The notes under the pieces: model-generated
Databases searched by the model: none
What the model saw: only the letters and a program-made list of their open reading frames with translations
Told to the model about the DNA's origin: nothing
Made by a program: the position numbers and the translations under genes
IMG/VR virus record: IMGVR_UViG_3300035698_008908
Location: 1 to 37,715 of that record
Length of the DNA: 37,715 nucleotides
Reading direction: 5' to 3' (one strand)
DNA from: a virus
Part shown: piece after piece, positions 7,929 through 17,551 of the stretch
Layout of the letters: every line of letters starts with the position of its first letter
Numbering within the stretch: the first letter of the stretch is position 1

Positions 7929-8351
7929 ATGCGAGAGACTGCACGCGAAGTCGCTATCGAAAGCGCAATCGAGACCCCCATCTACCAGGACCAGACTCAG
8001 ATCGTCCGCAAGCTGGGCGCTCACCTCACTGAGTCCTACCTCGCGGAAGGCGTGGGAGCTGGCGGCGCTGGCTTCACCATCGAGAACGTTCCCTTTCAGC
8101 CCGCGTACATCAAGTGCGTCAATGCTGGAGGCGCGGCCCCTGCGGTGTACGAGAGCTTCTTCCCCGCCTCCGGCGGGACCGCTCAGCATGCGACCACGAT
8201 CCTTGCGGTCGCGGCCAACGGCACGCCGCCGACGCTCGCGAAGGTCGCGGAGGGTGACTGGACCGTGACCATCCCCGTCGGGATGGCGCCCAACACCGAG
8301 ACCCTCCTGGTCTACATCGTTGGCTTCCGCGACGTCGCGGCTAGCCTCTAG
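7929..8351 (+). CDS. Hypothetical small virion-type protein, 140 aa
   Basis: ATG 7929 has CGGAG upstream. Longer in-frame starts would run into the end of TerL and give a low-complexity N-terminus, so they were rejected. The sequence is beta-rich with Gly/Ala (GVGAGGAGFTIENVPFQPAY) and ends with strand-like segments (DWTVTIPVGM; TETLLVYIVGF). Such composition is common for capsid decoration or small structural proteins, but no family is recognised. Confidence 0.7.
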   Translation: MRETAREVAIESAIETPIYQDQTQIVRKLGAHLTESYLAEGVGAGGAGFTIENVPFQPAYIKCVNAGGAAPAVYESFFPASGGTAQHATTILAVAANGTPPTLAKVAEGDWTVTIPVGMAPNTETLLVYIVGFRDVAASL

Positions 8352-8396
8352 GCTCACCGGGCTTGGTGGTGGTTCCTTTCGCCACCATCCGGGATA

Positions 8397-8418
8397 GACG
8401 GTGTTGAGCCACACCGTC
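8397..8418 (+). other. Perfect 8-bp hairpin in the gap before the giant gene
   Basis: GACGGTGT (8397-8404) pairs with ACACCGTC (8411-8418), loop TGAGCC. The gap 8352-8471 holds also GGTGG…CCACC arms near 8374-8386, but no T-run directly follows any of these stems, so termination is unproven. They may instead shape the leader of the 1669-residue gene. Confidence 0.35.
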
Positions 8419-8471
8419 ACGCCACTTCGGCAGGTGGGGGCCGCTGTGGCACCTTTTCACAGGAGTAGCGC

Positions 8472-11400
8472 GTGGCAATGGACGAAGACGACCGACTGAA
8501 AAAAGCAGCCCCTTCCCTCGAACGTACGGGGGGAAGGGCGTCTGCACATTATCCAGCCTTCTCTGCGCAGAAGGTCCGGCGCATGGCGCAAGCGGGCCTA
8601 GGCGAGATGGAGTCGCGAGTCCGCGAGATGATGCGCACGGAGCCCGAGGACTACACCAAGCGGACGATGACCCCTATCATCACCATCTTGGACGTTACGC
8701 GCGGGCTAGGACTCGACCAGGCGGACGAGCAGCGCTTCCAGGGCTTGGTCTCCGACATCAACCCTAGCTTCGCGCAGAAGGGTCAGACGCAGCGCATCTT
8801 CCACGCGCGCGCCCAGCTCCTATCCGTCCTTCGCGATAGCGCCACCAACATCGACAGCGACGCACGATTCGAGATCCTGCGGCGCGCCGTCGCGTTCTGG
8901 AAGCGCAGCTACCAAACCGACTACGGCAAAGAGCCCACCGTCCGCTTCGGCGGGGAGATGAACAAAGCGATGACCAGAGGCCCCCTTCCTGTTTTGACTG
9001 TCGAGCGACTGCGAGACCCCCTACTGAAGGCAGGAGCTACAGGCGGTAAATACTACCGCCGCGTCGCGACCGGGAAGCCTAAGCGCCCTTGGAAGTACTA
9101 CTACACCAAGGAGCAGTATGACCGCGCCCACGGCAAGGAGGCGCACCTTCACGGCCCCGAGCAGCTCAGCCTCTTCGGCGGTGAGTCGAAGGCCAAGGCG
9201 AAGGCGAAGCCCAAGGCTGAGAAGAAGAGACTAGACCTCTCCCAAGTCCCTAAGTGGGGCATGATGATGCTCAAGCGTCTGAAGAAGTTCCTCTCAGGCG
9301 ACGCTACGCATCACAGTCTCACCGATCTGGCGCACGCGAAGAAGTTTCGCAGGGAGACCGCGGCGACCATCGACGCCATCACCGGTCCAGGCAGCGAGCG
9401 CGGTCACGCGTGGATCAGGGAGCGCATCCTCAAGCCCCTGGATAGTCACATCGCCGCGCTTGAGAGCGTTGAAAGCCCCGATATCGCCCCCGAAGCTGAC
9501 ACGTCTCCCCCTTCCGAGGCGGTTACGTCCCCCGTGCTGGCCCATCCAGAGCAGCCCACCGTGGAGATGCCCCACGAGGGCGGGGCATCTAAGGGCAAGT
9601 CGGTGTCCGGTCTCGACTGGAAGGCCATCAGCGACGATGTCCACGAACACGAGTTCACCGACACGAAGGGCGACACCATCGTCCTGACGGTCGAGCGGAA
9701 CACGGACGCCATCGTCGCAGGCGTGAGCAACGCGAAGCGCTACGACGCCGCAGCGCTGAACATCACGCAGGGCGTGCCCGTGGGCGTTGAAGGGGCAGGG
9801 GGCGCCACTAGCTTCCCATCCGTAGAAGCTGCAAAGGCCGCGCTCGAGGGTCACCACCAGAAGGTCACGGGGCAGGTCCAGAACGGCCCTAAACTGACGG
9901 TCCCCGTCTTCGACGCGCCGAAGAACCCCGAGGAGGAGCGACGCGCCGCCCAGCGCGCCCAGAACCTCGTGGGCCGTAAGGACATGACCCTCGGGAAGAT
10001 CACGCGCACCTACGGCGCCGCGACAGCCGAGGCCGTGCAGAAGCTTCGCGAGGGTGCGCAAGCGACGCCCGAGGCGCCAACGCCCGCCCCGCCGCCAGCC
10101 AAGCCGAAGGCCAGTCTCTTCCGCGCGGGGGCCGCTGAGCTACGAGCCGCAGCCAAGGGAGGCGACAAGGATGCGCTCCAGGAGCTTGAGCGCCGAGCAG
10201 CCAAGCGGGAGGGCAAGACCCGCGGAACCAAGGAAGCGCCCAGCAAGCCCGCAAGCGCCGCCGACAAGGCAGCCCGCAAGCTTCGGGCCCCAGCACTCCG
10301 CGCAGCCGCTAAGGCCGGCGACGAGGCCGCTCTGAAGGAGCTCCAGCGTCGCGCCGACCGTCGAAAGGCGAAGAGTGGAGGCAAGAGCGCCGACAACTTC
10401 GACACGATGCCGGACAAGCCGCCGGCTGAGCCAAGGGCCGCACCCGCAAAGGTGGAGATCCCGCAGATCATCCGCAACGCGAGCCACGAGAAGCTCGCAG
10501 AGCTGATCGTTCGAGGAGGCCCCCACGCAGCAGCCGCTCAAGCTGAGACCGACCGACGCGCAGCCTACCGCGAGTCGAAGGGGCAAGAGCCATTCAAGGC
10601 GCCCGACACCAGCAGCCTCGAAGGGTTCACCCCCGAAGAGCTACGAGCGCAGTACAAGGAAGCCCACGTGAAGACCGAGGCTGCCTACTGGCGCTTTACG
10701 CGTGGGACGTCCACGACGACGAAGCCACCCGCCCTCGCTGAGCCTGAAGCCACCGAGAAGAAGCGCATGATCCGCAACGAGCTGGCGCGCCGTGGTCTTT
10801 CGACGGCGGGCTACGAGGGTGAGGAGCGCGAGCCCGTGGCTCCGCCGAGCACTGAGCTGGACGCGCAGGACCTCGACGACCTAGGCACCATCGCTCTGCG
10901 CGACGCTACCGGCGGCATCCCCTTCGGAACGGGCAACCCTAGCAAGCGCATCCTTCGGCTCGAAGAACTGGGGCTCGTGGAGAAGCGAAACGGGGGCTAT
11001 CACCTCACGGAGGCAGGGAAGGCCAAGCTCCCCACGTCCGACAAGAAGTGGAAGGACATGACGCCCAAGGAGCGCCGCATCCGGCAGATGCAGAACGACG
11101 ACCGGAACGCCGCCGAGCGGAAGGCCCGCCTCGAAAAGCAGGGCAAGACCGTACCCACTGCGGCCGAAGAGGAGACCATCAGGGCGACAGCCACGGGGCT
11201 GAAGCCTGGGCAGCTCGTGAAGGTCGAGGGCTATCGGAAGCCGCTGGTAGTCATGGCCAACAGAGGGGGCGCCATCACGCTTCTCAGCGCCAGCGGTCAC
11301 AAGAGCTTCACCATGAGCAGCGTGGACGACCTGGCGCGGGTCACCCCTACGAGCGCCTCCGCGACAAAGTCGTACTTCACGGCAGCAGGCTGGGAGCGTT

Positions 11401-13481
11401 TCCTCAAAGACATGGGCTTCATGCAGCGCGCGTCGGGGGAGCGTAGGGGACAGGCGCAAGCTCTATACGAGACCGTGGTCAACGCACCCGACGAGGGGGC
11501 CAAGGTCGAGGACAACCGGCCAGCGGCGTCACCAACGCCGACAGAGGAGACCAAGACCAAGCTCACAGTCCCAAGAAAGAAGGCGACCCCTAAGTCCCCA
11601 CCGGACACCCCACGCGGCGACGCAGAGGCCCAGACCGCAAAGCTCAAAGCTGACGATGCGTATATCAACTCCAGGGCTAGCCGCTATGGACACGGAGGCA
11701 CGGACATTCCGGGCAGCGCGCGGCACAAGGCCGCTATATGGAAGCAAGGGCTCGACGCCGCGCTCGATCACACGGGCGCGAAGGTCCTATTCACTCGCGG
11801 GAAGTTCAGGGAGATGGACCCCTTCGATGTCTTCTCACCGATTCAGCAGGCGCAAAGCCGCGCAGAGCTGGACGCAGCTGTCGCCGTAGCAGTGTCCGAA
11901 AACGCGTTTCCCGCACGTGCGGGCAACCTCGTCACAGCCGTGAAGGGCAAGGCCAAGGCGACCGCTCACGCAGAGGTCGGCGCATGGTTCGTCACAGGAG
12001 CTCGGAACAAGGCGAAGCGCGAGGCCATCGCAAGCGGGCAAGGCTGGAGCGCGCGGGACGAGGACCTCGCTATCACTGCGGCTTCTAAAGAGCTTCAGGG
12101 GATGGAGGGCACGCCTGCGTACGACGAAGTGGTCCGGCAGCTTCTCCGAGACAAGCGGAAGTCCTACTACGACATGTTCACGAAGTTCCGTGAGATGCAG
12201 CGCGCACTGCCTGAAACCATCAAGGCAGCCTACGACCCCACGCGGGGGCCACGAGGGCAGTATCAGAAGGCAGGGCTCGACCTCCTACACAGCGAGCTGG
12301 TGACATGGGTGAACAACACCGACGTCACCCCGAGCATGCTCAAGTTCGCGCACGACATCGTGAAAAAGATCGCCAATCGGGGCAAGAACGGTCTGCGGTC
12401 TACAGCGCGAATGCTCCGCACCTACAGCATCGTCGATAACAAGCCAGACTCTGAAGAGTCATTCGAGGCTTACCGCGAGGCTGCGCTGCTATACGCGGAG
12501 CACGGCGACCTTGGAGTCGCTCTAGGGAAGAAGCCGATCCCCGAGGCGAAGGAGCGGAGCAAGCCCAAGAACGCCGATCTCAAGAAGGTCCGGTCAACCG
12601 AGTGGGAGCGTAAAGGCCCCGCTCGTGAGGCTAATCCGAAGCAATCGCACGTTGACCTGCTACCTGGGGGGCGCTTCGACATGAAGCGCTTGCAGATGTC
12701 GAAGTCGATGCAGGACGAAGAGCGAGGCCACCATCTTCTCGCCGCTGGCGCGGCATTCGACGACCTCGTGGACGTGCTGGGGCTACCCGTCAAGATGGCG
12801 ACCTACAACGGCCGTCTATCGCTGGCTATCGCGGCCCGTGGCCGAGGTCGCGCGGATGCCCACTACGAGCCCGGCGAGCAGGTGATCAACCTCACCAGGG
12901 CAGGCGGTGCGGGCTCCCTCGCTCACGAGTGGGTCCACTTCCTGGATGACACGCTTTCAAGGCTCTACGGAGTCGACGAGGGTCACCAGGGCATTCAGTT
13001 CAACGGGACGCGACTGGTCGTCGAGAACACGAAGCTCTCGGGGCAGCTCGACAACCCTAGTCTGAAGAAGACCCCAGTCACGGAGGCCATGCGTGGGCTC
13101 ATGCAGAGCAAGGGGATGGCTGACCTACACACTAGGATCAGCGACGTCTGCGAGCGTCGCGACTTGTCCGAAGGTCAGAGAGCCTACTGGCACAGCTCGC
13201 ACGAGGTCTTTGCTCGGTGCTTCGAGCGCTACATCATCACGAAGCTCGGGTCGAAGGGTCAACAGAACAAGTACCTCGCGAACATTCGCGAGCAAGCCTA
13301 CGGCCCTGACGGCATGTGGCCGAACGACAAAGAGATCGCGGACATGACGCCACACTTCGACGCGTTCTTCAAAGCGTTCCGCGAGTCGGACCTACTCCAC
13401 AAAGCCATGGGCATCATTCCCCTGGTACGCTCGAAGTACGCGCACCTCGTACGGCCGAGGATGACTATCAAAAAAGGCTAG
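8472..13481 (+). CDS. Giant polyvalent-type protein with LPD1-like zincin domain, 1669 aa
   Basis: GTG 8472 is preferred to ATG 8478 because AGGAG (8461-8465) lies 6 bases upstream. Visible parts: a helical N-terminus; at 184-237 a Gly/aromatic module ending in QLSLFGG (231-237); Lys/Ala linkers; two 26-residue helical repeats at 557-582 and 609-634 (17/26 identical); a winged-helix-like segment around 797-853 (LEELGLVEKRNGGYHLTEAG); and near 1400-1640 a domain with INLTRAGGAGSLAHEWVHFLDD whose His1485-Glu1486-x-x-His1489 is a zincin metallopeptidase site. That domain resembles LPD1 (large polyvalent protein-associated domain 1). Polyvalent proteins are thought to be delivered with phage DNA to counter host defences or prepare the cell; applying this here is inference. 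The position between terminase and portal is unusual. Confidence 0.9.
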   Translation: MAMDEDDRLKKAAPSLERTGGRASAHYPAFSAQKVRRMAQAGLGEMESRVREMMRTEPEDYTKRTMTPIITILDVTRGLGLDQADEQRFQGLVSDINPSFAQKGQTQRIFHARAQLLSVLRDSATNIDSDARFEILRRAVAFWKRSYQTDYGKEPTVRFGGEMNKAMTRGPLPVLTVERLRDPLLKAGATGGKYYRRVATGKPKRPWKYYYTKEQYDRAHGKEAHLHGPEQLSLFGGESKAKAKAKPKAEKKRLDLSQVPKWGMMMLKRLKKFLSGDATHHSLTDLAHAKKFRRETAATIDAITGPGSERGHAWIRERILKPLDSHIAALESVESPDIAPEADTSPPSEAVTSPVLAHPEQPTVEMPHEGGASKGKSVSGLDWKAISDDVHEHEFTDTKGDTIVLTVERNTDAIVAGVSNAKRYDAAALNITQGVPVGVEGAGGATSFPSVEAAKAALEGHHQKVTGQVQNGPKLTVPVFDAPKNPEEERRAAQRAQNLVGRKDMTLGKITRTYGAATAEAVQKLREGAQATPEAPTPAPPPAKPKASLFRAGAAELRAAAKGGDKDALQELERRAAKREGKTRGTKEAPSKPASAADKAARKLRAPALRAAAKAGDEAALKELQRRADRRKAKSGGKSADNFDTMPDKPPAEPRAAPAKVEIPQIIRNASHEKLAELIVRGGPHAAAAQAETDRRAAYRESKGQEPFKAPDTSSLEGFTPEELRAQYKEAHVKTEAAYWRFTRGTSTTTKPPALAEPEATEKKRMIRNELARRGLSTAGYEGEEREPVAPPSTELDAQDLDDLGTIALRDATGGIPFGTGNPSKRILRLEELGLVEKRNGGYHLTEAGKAKLPTSDKKWKDMTPKERRIRQMQNDDRNAAERKARLEKQGKTVPTAAEEETIRATATGLKPGQLVKVEGYRKPLVVMANRGGAITLLSASGHKSFTMSSVDDLARVTPTSASATKSYFTAAGWERFLKDMGFMQRASGERRGQAQALYETVVNAPDEGAKVEDNRPAASPTPTEETKTKLTVPRKKATPKSPPDTPRGDAEAQTAKLKADDAYINSRASRYGHGGTDIPGSARHKAAIWKQGLDAALDHTGAKVLFTRGKFREMDPFDVFSPIQQAQSRAELDAAVAVAVSENAFPARAGNLVTAVKGKAKATAHAEVGAWFVTGARNKAKREAIASGQGWSARDEDLAITAASKELQGMEGTPAYDEVVRQLLRDKRKSYYDMFTKFREMQRALPETIKAAYDPTRGPRGQYQKAGLDLLHSELVTWVNNTDVTPSMLKFAHDIVKKIANRGKNGLRSTARMLRTYSIVDNKPDSEESFEAYREAALLYAEHGDLGVALGKKPIPEAKERSKPKNADLKKVRSTEWERKGPAREANPKQSHVDLLPGGRFDMKRLQMSKSMQDEERGHHLLAAGAAFDDLVDVLGLPVKMATYNGRLSLAIAARGRGRADAHYEPGEQVINLTRAGGAGSLAHEWVHFLDDTLSRLYGVDEGHQGIQFNGTRLVVENTKLSGQLDNPSLKKTPVTEAMRGLMQSKGMADLHTRISDVCERRDLSEGQRAYWHSSHEVFARCFERYIITKLGSKGQQNKYLANIREQAYGPDGMWPNDKEIADMTPHFDAFFKAFRESDLLHKAMGIIPLVRSKYAHLVRPRMTIKKG
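9021..9182 (+). repeat. Dispersed protein module, copy 1, with QLSLFGG
   Basis: Encodes L-K-A…GGKYYRR…PWKYYYT…QLSLFGG. It shares the layout L-x-K-(A/S)…GG…basic…(K)x(W/Y)xYxY with stretches at 13823-13930, 15329-15423 and 18402-18509. QLSLF (9162-9176) matches the bacterial sliding-clamp-binding consensus QL(S/D)LF. Confidence 0.6.
10140..10373 (+). repeat. Two helical protein repeats inside the 1669-aa gene
   Basis: Bases 10140-10217 and 10296-10373 encode 26-residue units with pattern LRAAAKxGDxxALxELxRRA, 17 of 26 positions identical. They look like amphipathic Ala/Arg-rich helix pairs. A weaker third unit may lie near 10480-10580. Confidence 0.65.
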
Positions 13482-13483
13482 TA

Positions 13484-16400
13484 GTGACCAAAAAGACGAA
13501 GAAGCACATCACCTCGACGGGGCTCACGGCCGCGTCGAGGCGCGTTATGGCCTTCTACACTGATCCCGATCGGACATTCGAGGCCGAGGGCAGCTACGCC
13601 ACCCTCAGCGAGCTGAAGAACTGGGAAGCGAACATGACGCCCGAGCAGCTCGCGGACCTCGAAGCCGCCCTCGCCTACGAGAAGGAGCACGGGACCGGCA
13701 GCAGCAAGGCCAAGGCGGGCAAGGTCGAGAACCACCTCGCCGAGCGTCCGGCCTACTACGTCGAGCTAGAGCGCATGATGGACGTCGACGCGCCTATGCG
13801 CCGGTCGATGACGCCGGGAGACCTTCGGAAGGCCGCTATGGGCTGGGAGATGGGACCTAGGGGCGGGAAGCGCCGCAAGGGTAAAAACGGCAAGTGGATC
13901 TACGGCCCTGGGGGCGCCACGGGCGGGAAGGGCGCCGCCAAAGAGAGCACCAGCTCGGCCTACAAGAAGCCCCCGCAGAAGCAAAACCTGGGCGCGCGCA
14001 TCAAAGGCGCGGCCAAGAACGCTGCTCGGTCGGTGTCCGACACGGTGGGACTAACCGACAAAAAGGGCGGCGCCGTCGAGGAAGTGCGTAACAAGATCAT
14101 GAAGCGCACGGGTAAGAGCGCCCAGCAGGTCGACAAGGAGATGGGCGGCAGCAAGCTGGCGCTGAAGATCCGATCCAAGCTCCGCGGGGACAAGCCCGAG
14201 GACAAGAGCAAGGGCAAGGACGAGGACAAGGGCGAGGACAAGGGCCCGCCAGGCGCCGAAGGCGTGGAAGAGGAAGTGCACCCGCGGGACGAGCGCGAGC
14301 CGCACCCTGACGCCGTCCACGACAGCCACCAGACCACGCAGGGCAAGCCGCTGAAGGAAGCGCTCGCCCACCTCGACAGCGTAGACCCCCACGACCTGAA
14401 GCAGCGCGGCGAGGCCATCGCTGAGGAAGTCGCCCGCAAGGACCCCGAGGCAGGTGAGCGCATCAAGGCGGCCATGGTCCAGCTCGAACACGCGACCCGC
14501 CGAGGCAGCGCCCACCGGAAGGCCGGCAGCTCGTCGAAGAAGGAGGACATGGACGCCGCCGACGCCCTGAAGAAGATCATGCGCGACTTCAACGCAGCCG
14601 CAGCTCCGTCCAGCGTGCTTGGTCCAGAGCTTGGGGGGATCCTGGAGTCCGAGGGCAAGGGAGACGACGGCAGCAAGGCCGGCCCCGCTGACAAGCTCAA
14701 AGAGCAGAAGACAGCGTCGAAGGCGAAGCTGAAGGAGACCAAGACCGCCGGCGCCGCCAAGGTCAAAGCGGTCAAGGCGAAGGCCAGCGACAAGGCCAAG
14801 CGCGTCCAGCAGCGCGCGAAGGCGAAGGCGCAGAAGACCAAGGCCCGCGACAAGGCGAAGAAGGCCAAGGCGAAGGCGAAGAAGGTCAAGAAGAGCATCA
14901 CGCCGGCGGACCTCCGAAAGGCTGGCGCCGTGATCCTCGGCAGCGGGAAGCAGGGCTCGGAATCGCTCCCCGACTTTCAGACCATCTACCACCAGCCCGA
15001 GAGCGACGCGCGCAAGAAGCTCGAAGACGAGCAGGAGCAGACCCGCCGCCTCGCCAACTCCAGCCGCAACAAGGGCCGCTACGGCTTCCACGGCACGGCA
15101 GTCCCCAAGCCCGAGCCCGTGCTCCGCTACGTGCCCACGCCCCACGCGGACCACGTAGGGCCCAAGCTCGCCGCCCAGCGCCCCGCGGTCACGGCTCAGA
15201 AGGACATCAAGCGACAGACCGCGGGCAACACGCCCACCGAGGACGAGGACGACGTGAAGAAAAAGAAGAAGAAGCGACTACGACATGTTCCCGTAGTCAA
15301 GGCGTTCACGTTCGCGGACGACGACGACTTGATCAAGGCAGCTGCGAAGGGGGGCAAGTACCTCAAGCGCGTGCCCTACTTCAAGGACGGTAAGAAGAAG
15401 TACCGCTACTATTATGCGGAATCTTCGATAGCCCGCGACGCGCAGGTAGGCGAAGAGATCCGCGTAGGTAAGCAGCGGATGAAGGTCGAGGCCATCGGCG
15501 AGGACGGGTCGATCACGTTCTCCATGGGCGGGAAGACCCGCACGGTCTCGCGCGACCAGTACACGCAGCTTTTGAGCCGTCACTTCGGCTATCGATACTT
15601 CGAGCACGCGGAGAAGCGCGCGAAGCAGGCGATGAACGCGGTGTTCCGCCACGTGCCGAAGTCTGCCCTCGCGGACCTCAAGGGCGACACGCTCGAGGAG
15701 CGCATGGCGGACCTCAAGAAGCGGCTGCCAGGTGTGTACGCGAAGCTCGAAGCCAGCTTTCAGCGGGCAGGCGTCAGCCCCCGCACGGCCAAGACGATCC
15801 TCCAGAAGACCCTGGAGCGCCGGGGCTGGTCCCCCGATGCTCGCGCAGCCGCCATCGGCAGCGTGCTCACGCAGCAGACCAATGCGCTGAGCTTCCACGA
15901 AGTGCTCCGAGGCGCCGAGAACCTCGCCGCCGGCGGACGCGTGGAGTCGAAGCACGTGGGGGCTCTCATCGAGCTACGCGGGCACGACGGCCCCGAAGAG
16001 CAAAGCTTCTCGTCGAAGGTCGCGGCCCTCGCGAAGAAGGCGGAGGCAGACCTCGCGAAGCTGAAGGCGCTCCTGGCGAAGGGAGACGCCGGCGCGGACA
16101 TGGAGGCGTTGAGCGCTGCGCTGACCTCGACGGCTATGGCGAAGCTCCAGCTACTCACGCAGGCGTTCCCAGGTCTGAAGGACCGCGCCGCCGAGGAAGT
16201 TCGCGAGACCCTACTCGAAGTGCCGTCACGCATTCCCGGCCCACCGAAGGCGGAAGGCTCTGAAACGCTGGTCTTCGTCAGCGGTGCCGATGGGGCGCCG
16301 ACAGCCCTACGAGCCCGCTACAAGCTCATGGAAGCCAGCGACGTCGTCGCGAGTCACGACCCGTCGAAGAACTTCAAGAAGCGCGGGGACTACCCCGAGG

Positions 16401-17551
16401 ACGTGCAGGAACGCGCGTATCACAGCGACGACGCTGAGAAGGGCAAGGTCGTGCGCCAGGCCGTAGGGCTCAAGCCCGAGTTCGTCGTCAACACCAACCC
16501 CGACGCCGTCAACGGTCCGCCGATGGTCACCAGCAGCGGTCATGCACTTGGAGGTAACTCGCGGGCGATGAGCATGCAACTCGCGTATGCCGAACACCCC
16601 GAGAAAGCCGCCGAGCTCCGCGCGTACCTCGCCGAGAACGGGCACCAGATGGGCTTCACCCCTGAAGACGTCGCGGCCATGAAGAACCCGATCCTGGTGC
16701 GTGTCATGGACGACCCGCAGACGGCTGGCGACCTGCTCAACCCCGAGGGTGGCTCGCGGAAGCACACCAAGGAGGAGATGCAGCTCCTGGTGCGCCAGAT
16801 GAACGAGAGCTTCACCCAGGCGATGGACCCGAGAACGATGCAGGTCGCCATGGGCCGGAAGCTCAACAAGGAGACACTCGCCGCCCTGGCCGATGGGATG
16901 AACGAGGGCGAGACCCTCGCGCAGTTCCTGACGTCCTCCCGCGCCGAGCACTTCACCAACCAGCTCAGCAAGGTAGGCATCATCGATGACCGCAATCAGA
17001 ACCAGTACAAGACCCAGGGAAAGCTCAATGCGGACGGCCGCACGCTGGTCTCCCGCATCCTGGTGGGCCGGCTGGTAGGTAACGCAGACATCCTCAGCGA
17101 CACCCGGACCAGCACCGTTGAGGCCGTCGCGCGCTCCACGCCTTACATGATCTCGGCGACTGCCTACGGCGAGGGCTTCGACGTCAGCGAGGACATGGGC
17201 GTCGCCCTGGCTGCTTTCAATGAACTGCAACGCCAAGCGGCCACGGGGAAGGCAGCCTTCGGGACCAGCCTCGACCCGAAGATGAGTCACGATGACTTCG
17301 ACAAGCTCTTCACCCAGATGGACCTCGAAAACGTTCAGGAGGCCCCCGAGGTCACGAAGAACAAGCGGGCGATGGGACTGCTCAAAGTCCTGATAATGAA
17401 GCCAGGGCCGAATCAGATGTCGGCGGTCTTCAAGGCGTACGCGTCCAAAGCCTCACACCACGAGGAAAGCCAAGGGGGCCTATTTGGGTCGCCGCCCACA
17501 CCCGCCGAGATTCTCGCGGATGTGATAGATGAAGCAACCAGGTCGAACTAA
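13484..17551 (+). CDS. Giant polyvalent-type protein with DdrB/ParB-like domain, 1355 aa
   Basis: GTG 13484 is chosen because it directly follows the previous stop (13481); the frame is open further upstream but overlaps the preceding gene. Parts in order: N-terminal helical region; module GPRGGKRRKGKNGKWIYGPGG at ~114-149; Lys/Asp/Glu low complexity; a histone-H1-like Lys/Ala region (~404-476); a second module copy at ~616 (GGKYLKRV…YRYYYAE); helical middle; then about 940-1230 a domain with SHDP, VVNTNPDAVNGPPMV and GGNSRAM (GGNSR at 1023-1027), the pattern I know from the DdrB-like ParB superfamily domain of polyvalent proteins (named after phage P1 DdrB). The C-terminus has QGGLFGS, related to the QxSLFGG peptides in its neighbours. 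Likely a DNA-associated, possibly injected protein; catalysis unproven. Confidence 0.88.
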   Translation: MTKKTKKHITSTGLTAASRRVMAFYTDPDRTFEAEGSYATLSELKNWEANMTPEQLADLEAALAYEKEHGTGSSKAKAGKVENHLAERPAYYVELERMMDVDAPMRRSMTPGDLRKAAMGWEMGPRGGKRRKGKNGKWIYGPGGATGGKGAAKESTSSAYKKPPQKQNLGARIKGAAKNAARSVSDTVGLTDKKGGAVEEVRNKIMKRTGKSAQQVDKEMGGSKLALKIRSKLRGDKPEDKSKGKDEDKGEDKGPPGAEGVEEEVHPRDEREPHPDAVHDSHQTTQGKPLKEALAHLDSVDPHDLKQRGEAIAEEVARKDPEAGERIKAAMVQLEHATRRGSAHRKAGSSSKKEDMDAADALKKIMRDFNAAAAPSSVLGPELGGILESEGKGDDGSKAGPADKLKEQKTASKAKLKETKTAGAAKVKAVKAKASDKAKRVQQRAKAKAQKTKARDKAKKAKAKAKKVKKSITPADLRKAGAVILGSGKQGSESLPDFQTIYHQPESDARKKLEDEQEQTRRLANSSRNKGRYGFHGTAVPKPEPVLRYVPTPHADHVGPKLAAQRPAVTAQKDIKRQTAGNTPTEDEDDVKKKKKKRLRHVPVVKAFTFADDDDLIKAAAKGGKYLKRVPYFKDGKKKYRYYYAESSIARDAQVGEEIRVGKQRMKVEAIGEDGSITFSMGGKTRTVSRDQYTQLLSRHFGYRYFEHAEKRAKQAMNAVFRHVPKSALADLKGDTLEERMADLKKRLPGVYAKLEASFQRAGVSPRTAKTILQKTLERRGWSPDARAAAIGSVLTQQTNALSFHEVLRGAENLAAGGRVESKHVGALIELRGHDGPEEQSFSSKVAALAKKAEADLAKLKALLAKGDAGADMEALSAALTSTAMAKLQLLTQAFPGLKDRAAEEVRETLLEVPSRIPGPPKAEGSETLVFVSGADGAPTALRARYKLMEASDVVASHDPSKNFKKRGDYPEDVQERAYHSDDAEKGKVVRQAVGLKPEFVVNTNPDAVNGPPMVTSSGHALGGNSRAMSMQLAYAEHPEKAAELRAYLAENGHQMGFTPEDVAAMKNPILVRVMDDPQTAGDLLNPEGGSRKHTKEEMQLLVRQMNESFTQAMDPRTMQVAMGRKLNKETLAALADGMNEGETLAQFLTSSRAEHFTNQLSKVGIIDDRNQNQYKTQGKLNADGRTLVSRILVGRLVGNADILSDTRTSTVEAVARSTPYMISATAYGEGFDVSEDMGVALAAFNELQRQAATGKAAFGTSLDPKMSHDDFDKLFTQMDLENVQEAPEVTKNKRAMGLLKVLIMKPGPNQMSAVFKAYASKASHHEESQGGLFGSPPTPAEILADVIDEATRSN

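Noticed and set aside
8397-8418. Intrinsic terminator before the 1669-aa gene
   Set aside because: The stem is perfect but no T-run follows; kept only as a hairpin of unknown role.
13316-13483. Upstream extension of the 1355-aa protein
   Set aside because: It lies inside the preceding gene in another frame and shows shadow composition; GTG 13484 follows that gene's stop directly.
14051-15154. Antisense frame of 367 codons opposite the Lys/Ala-rich region
   Set aside because: Leu-rich composition is the complement of AAG/GCC codons on the + strand; no start signal and no recognisable domain.
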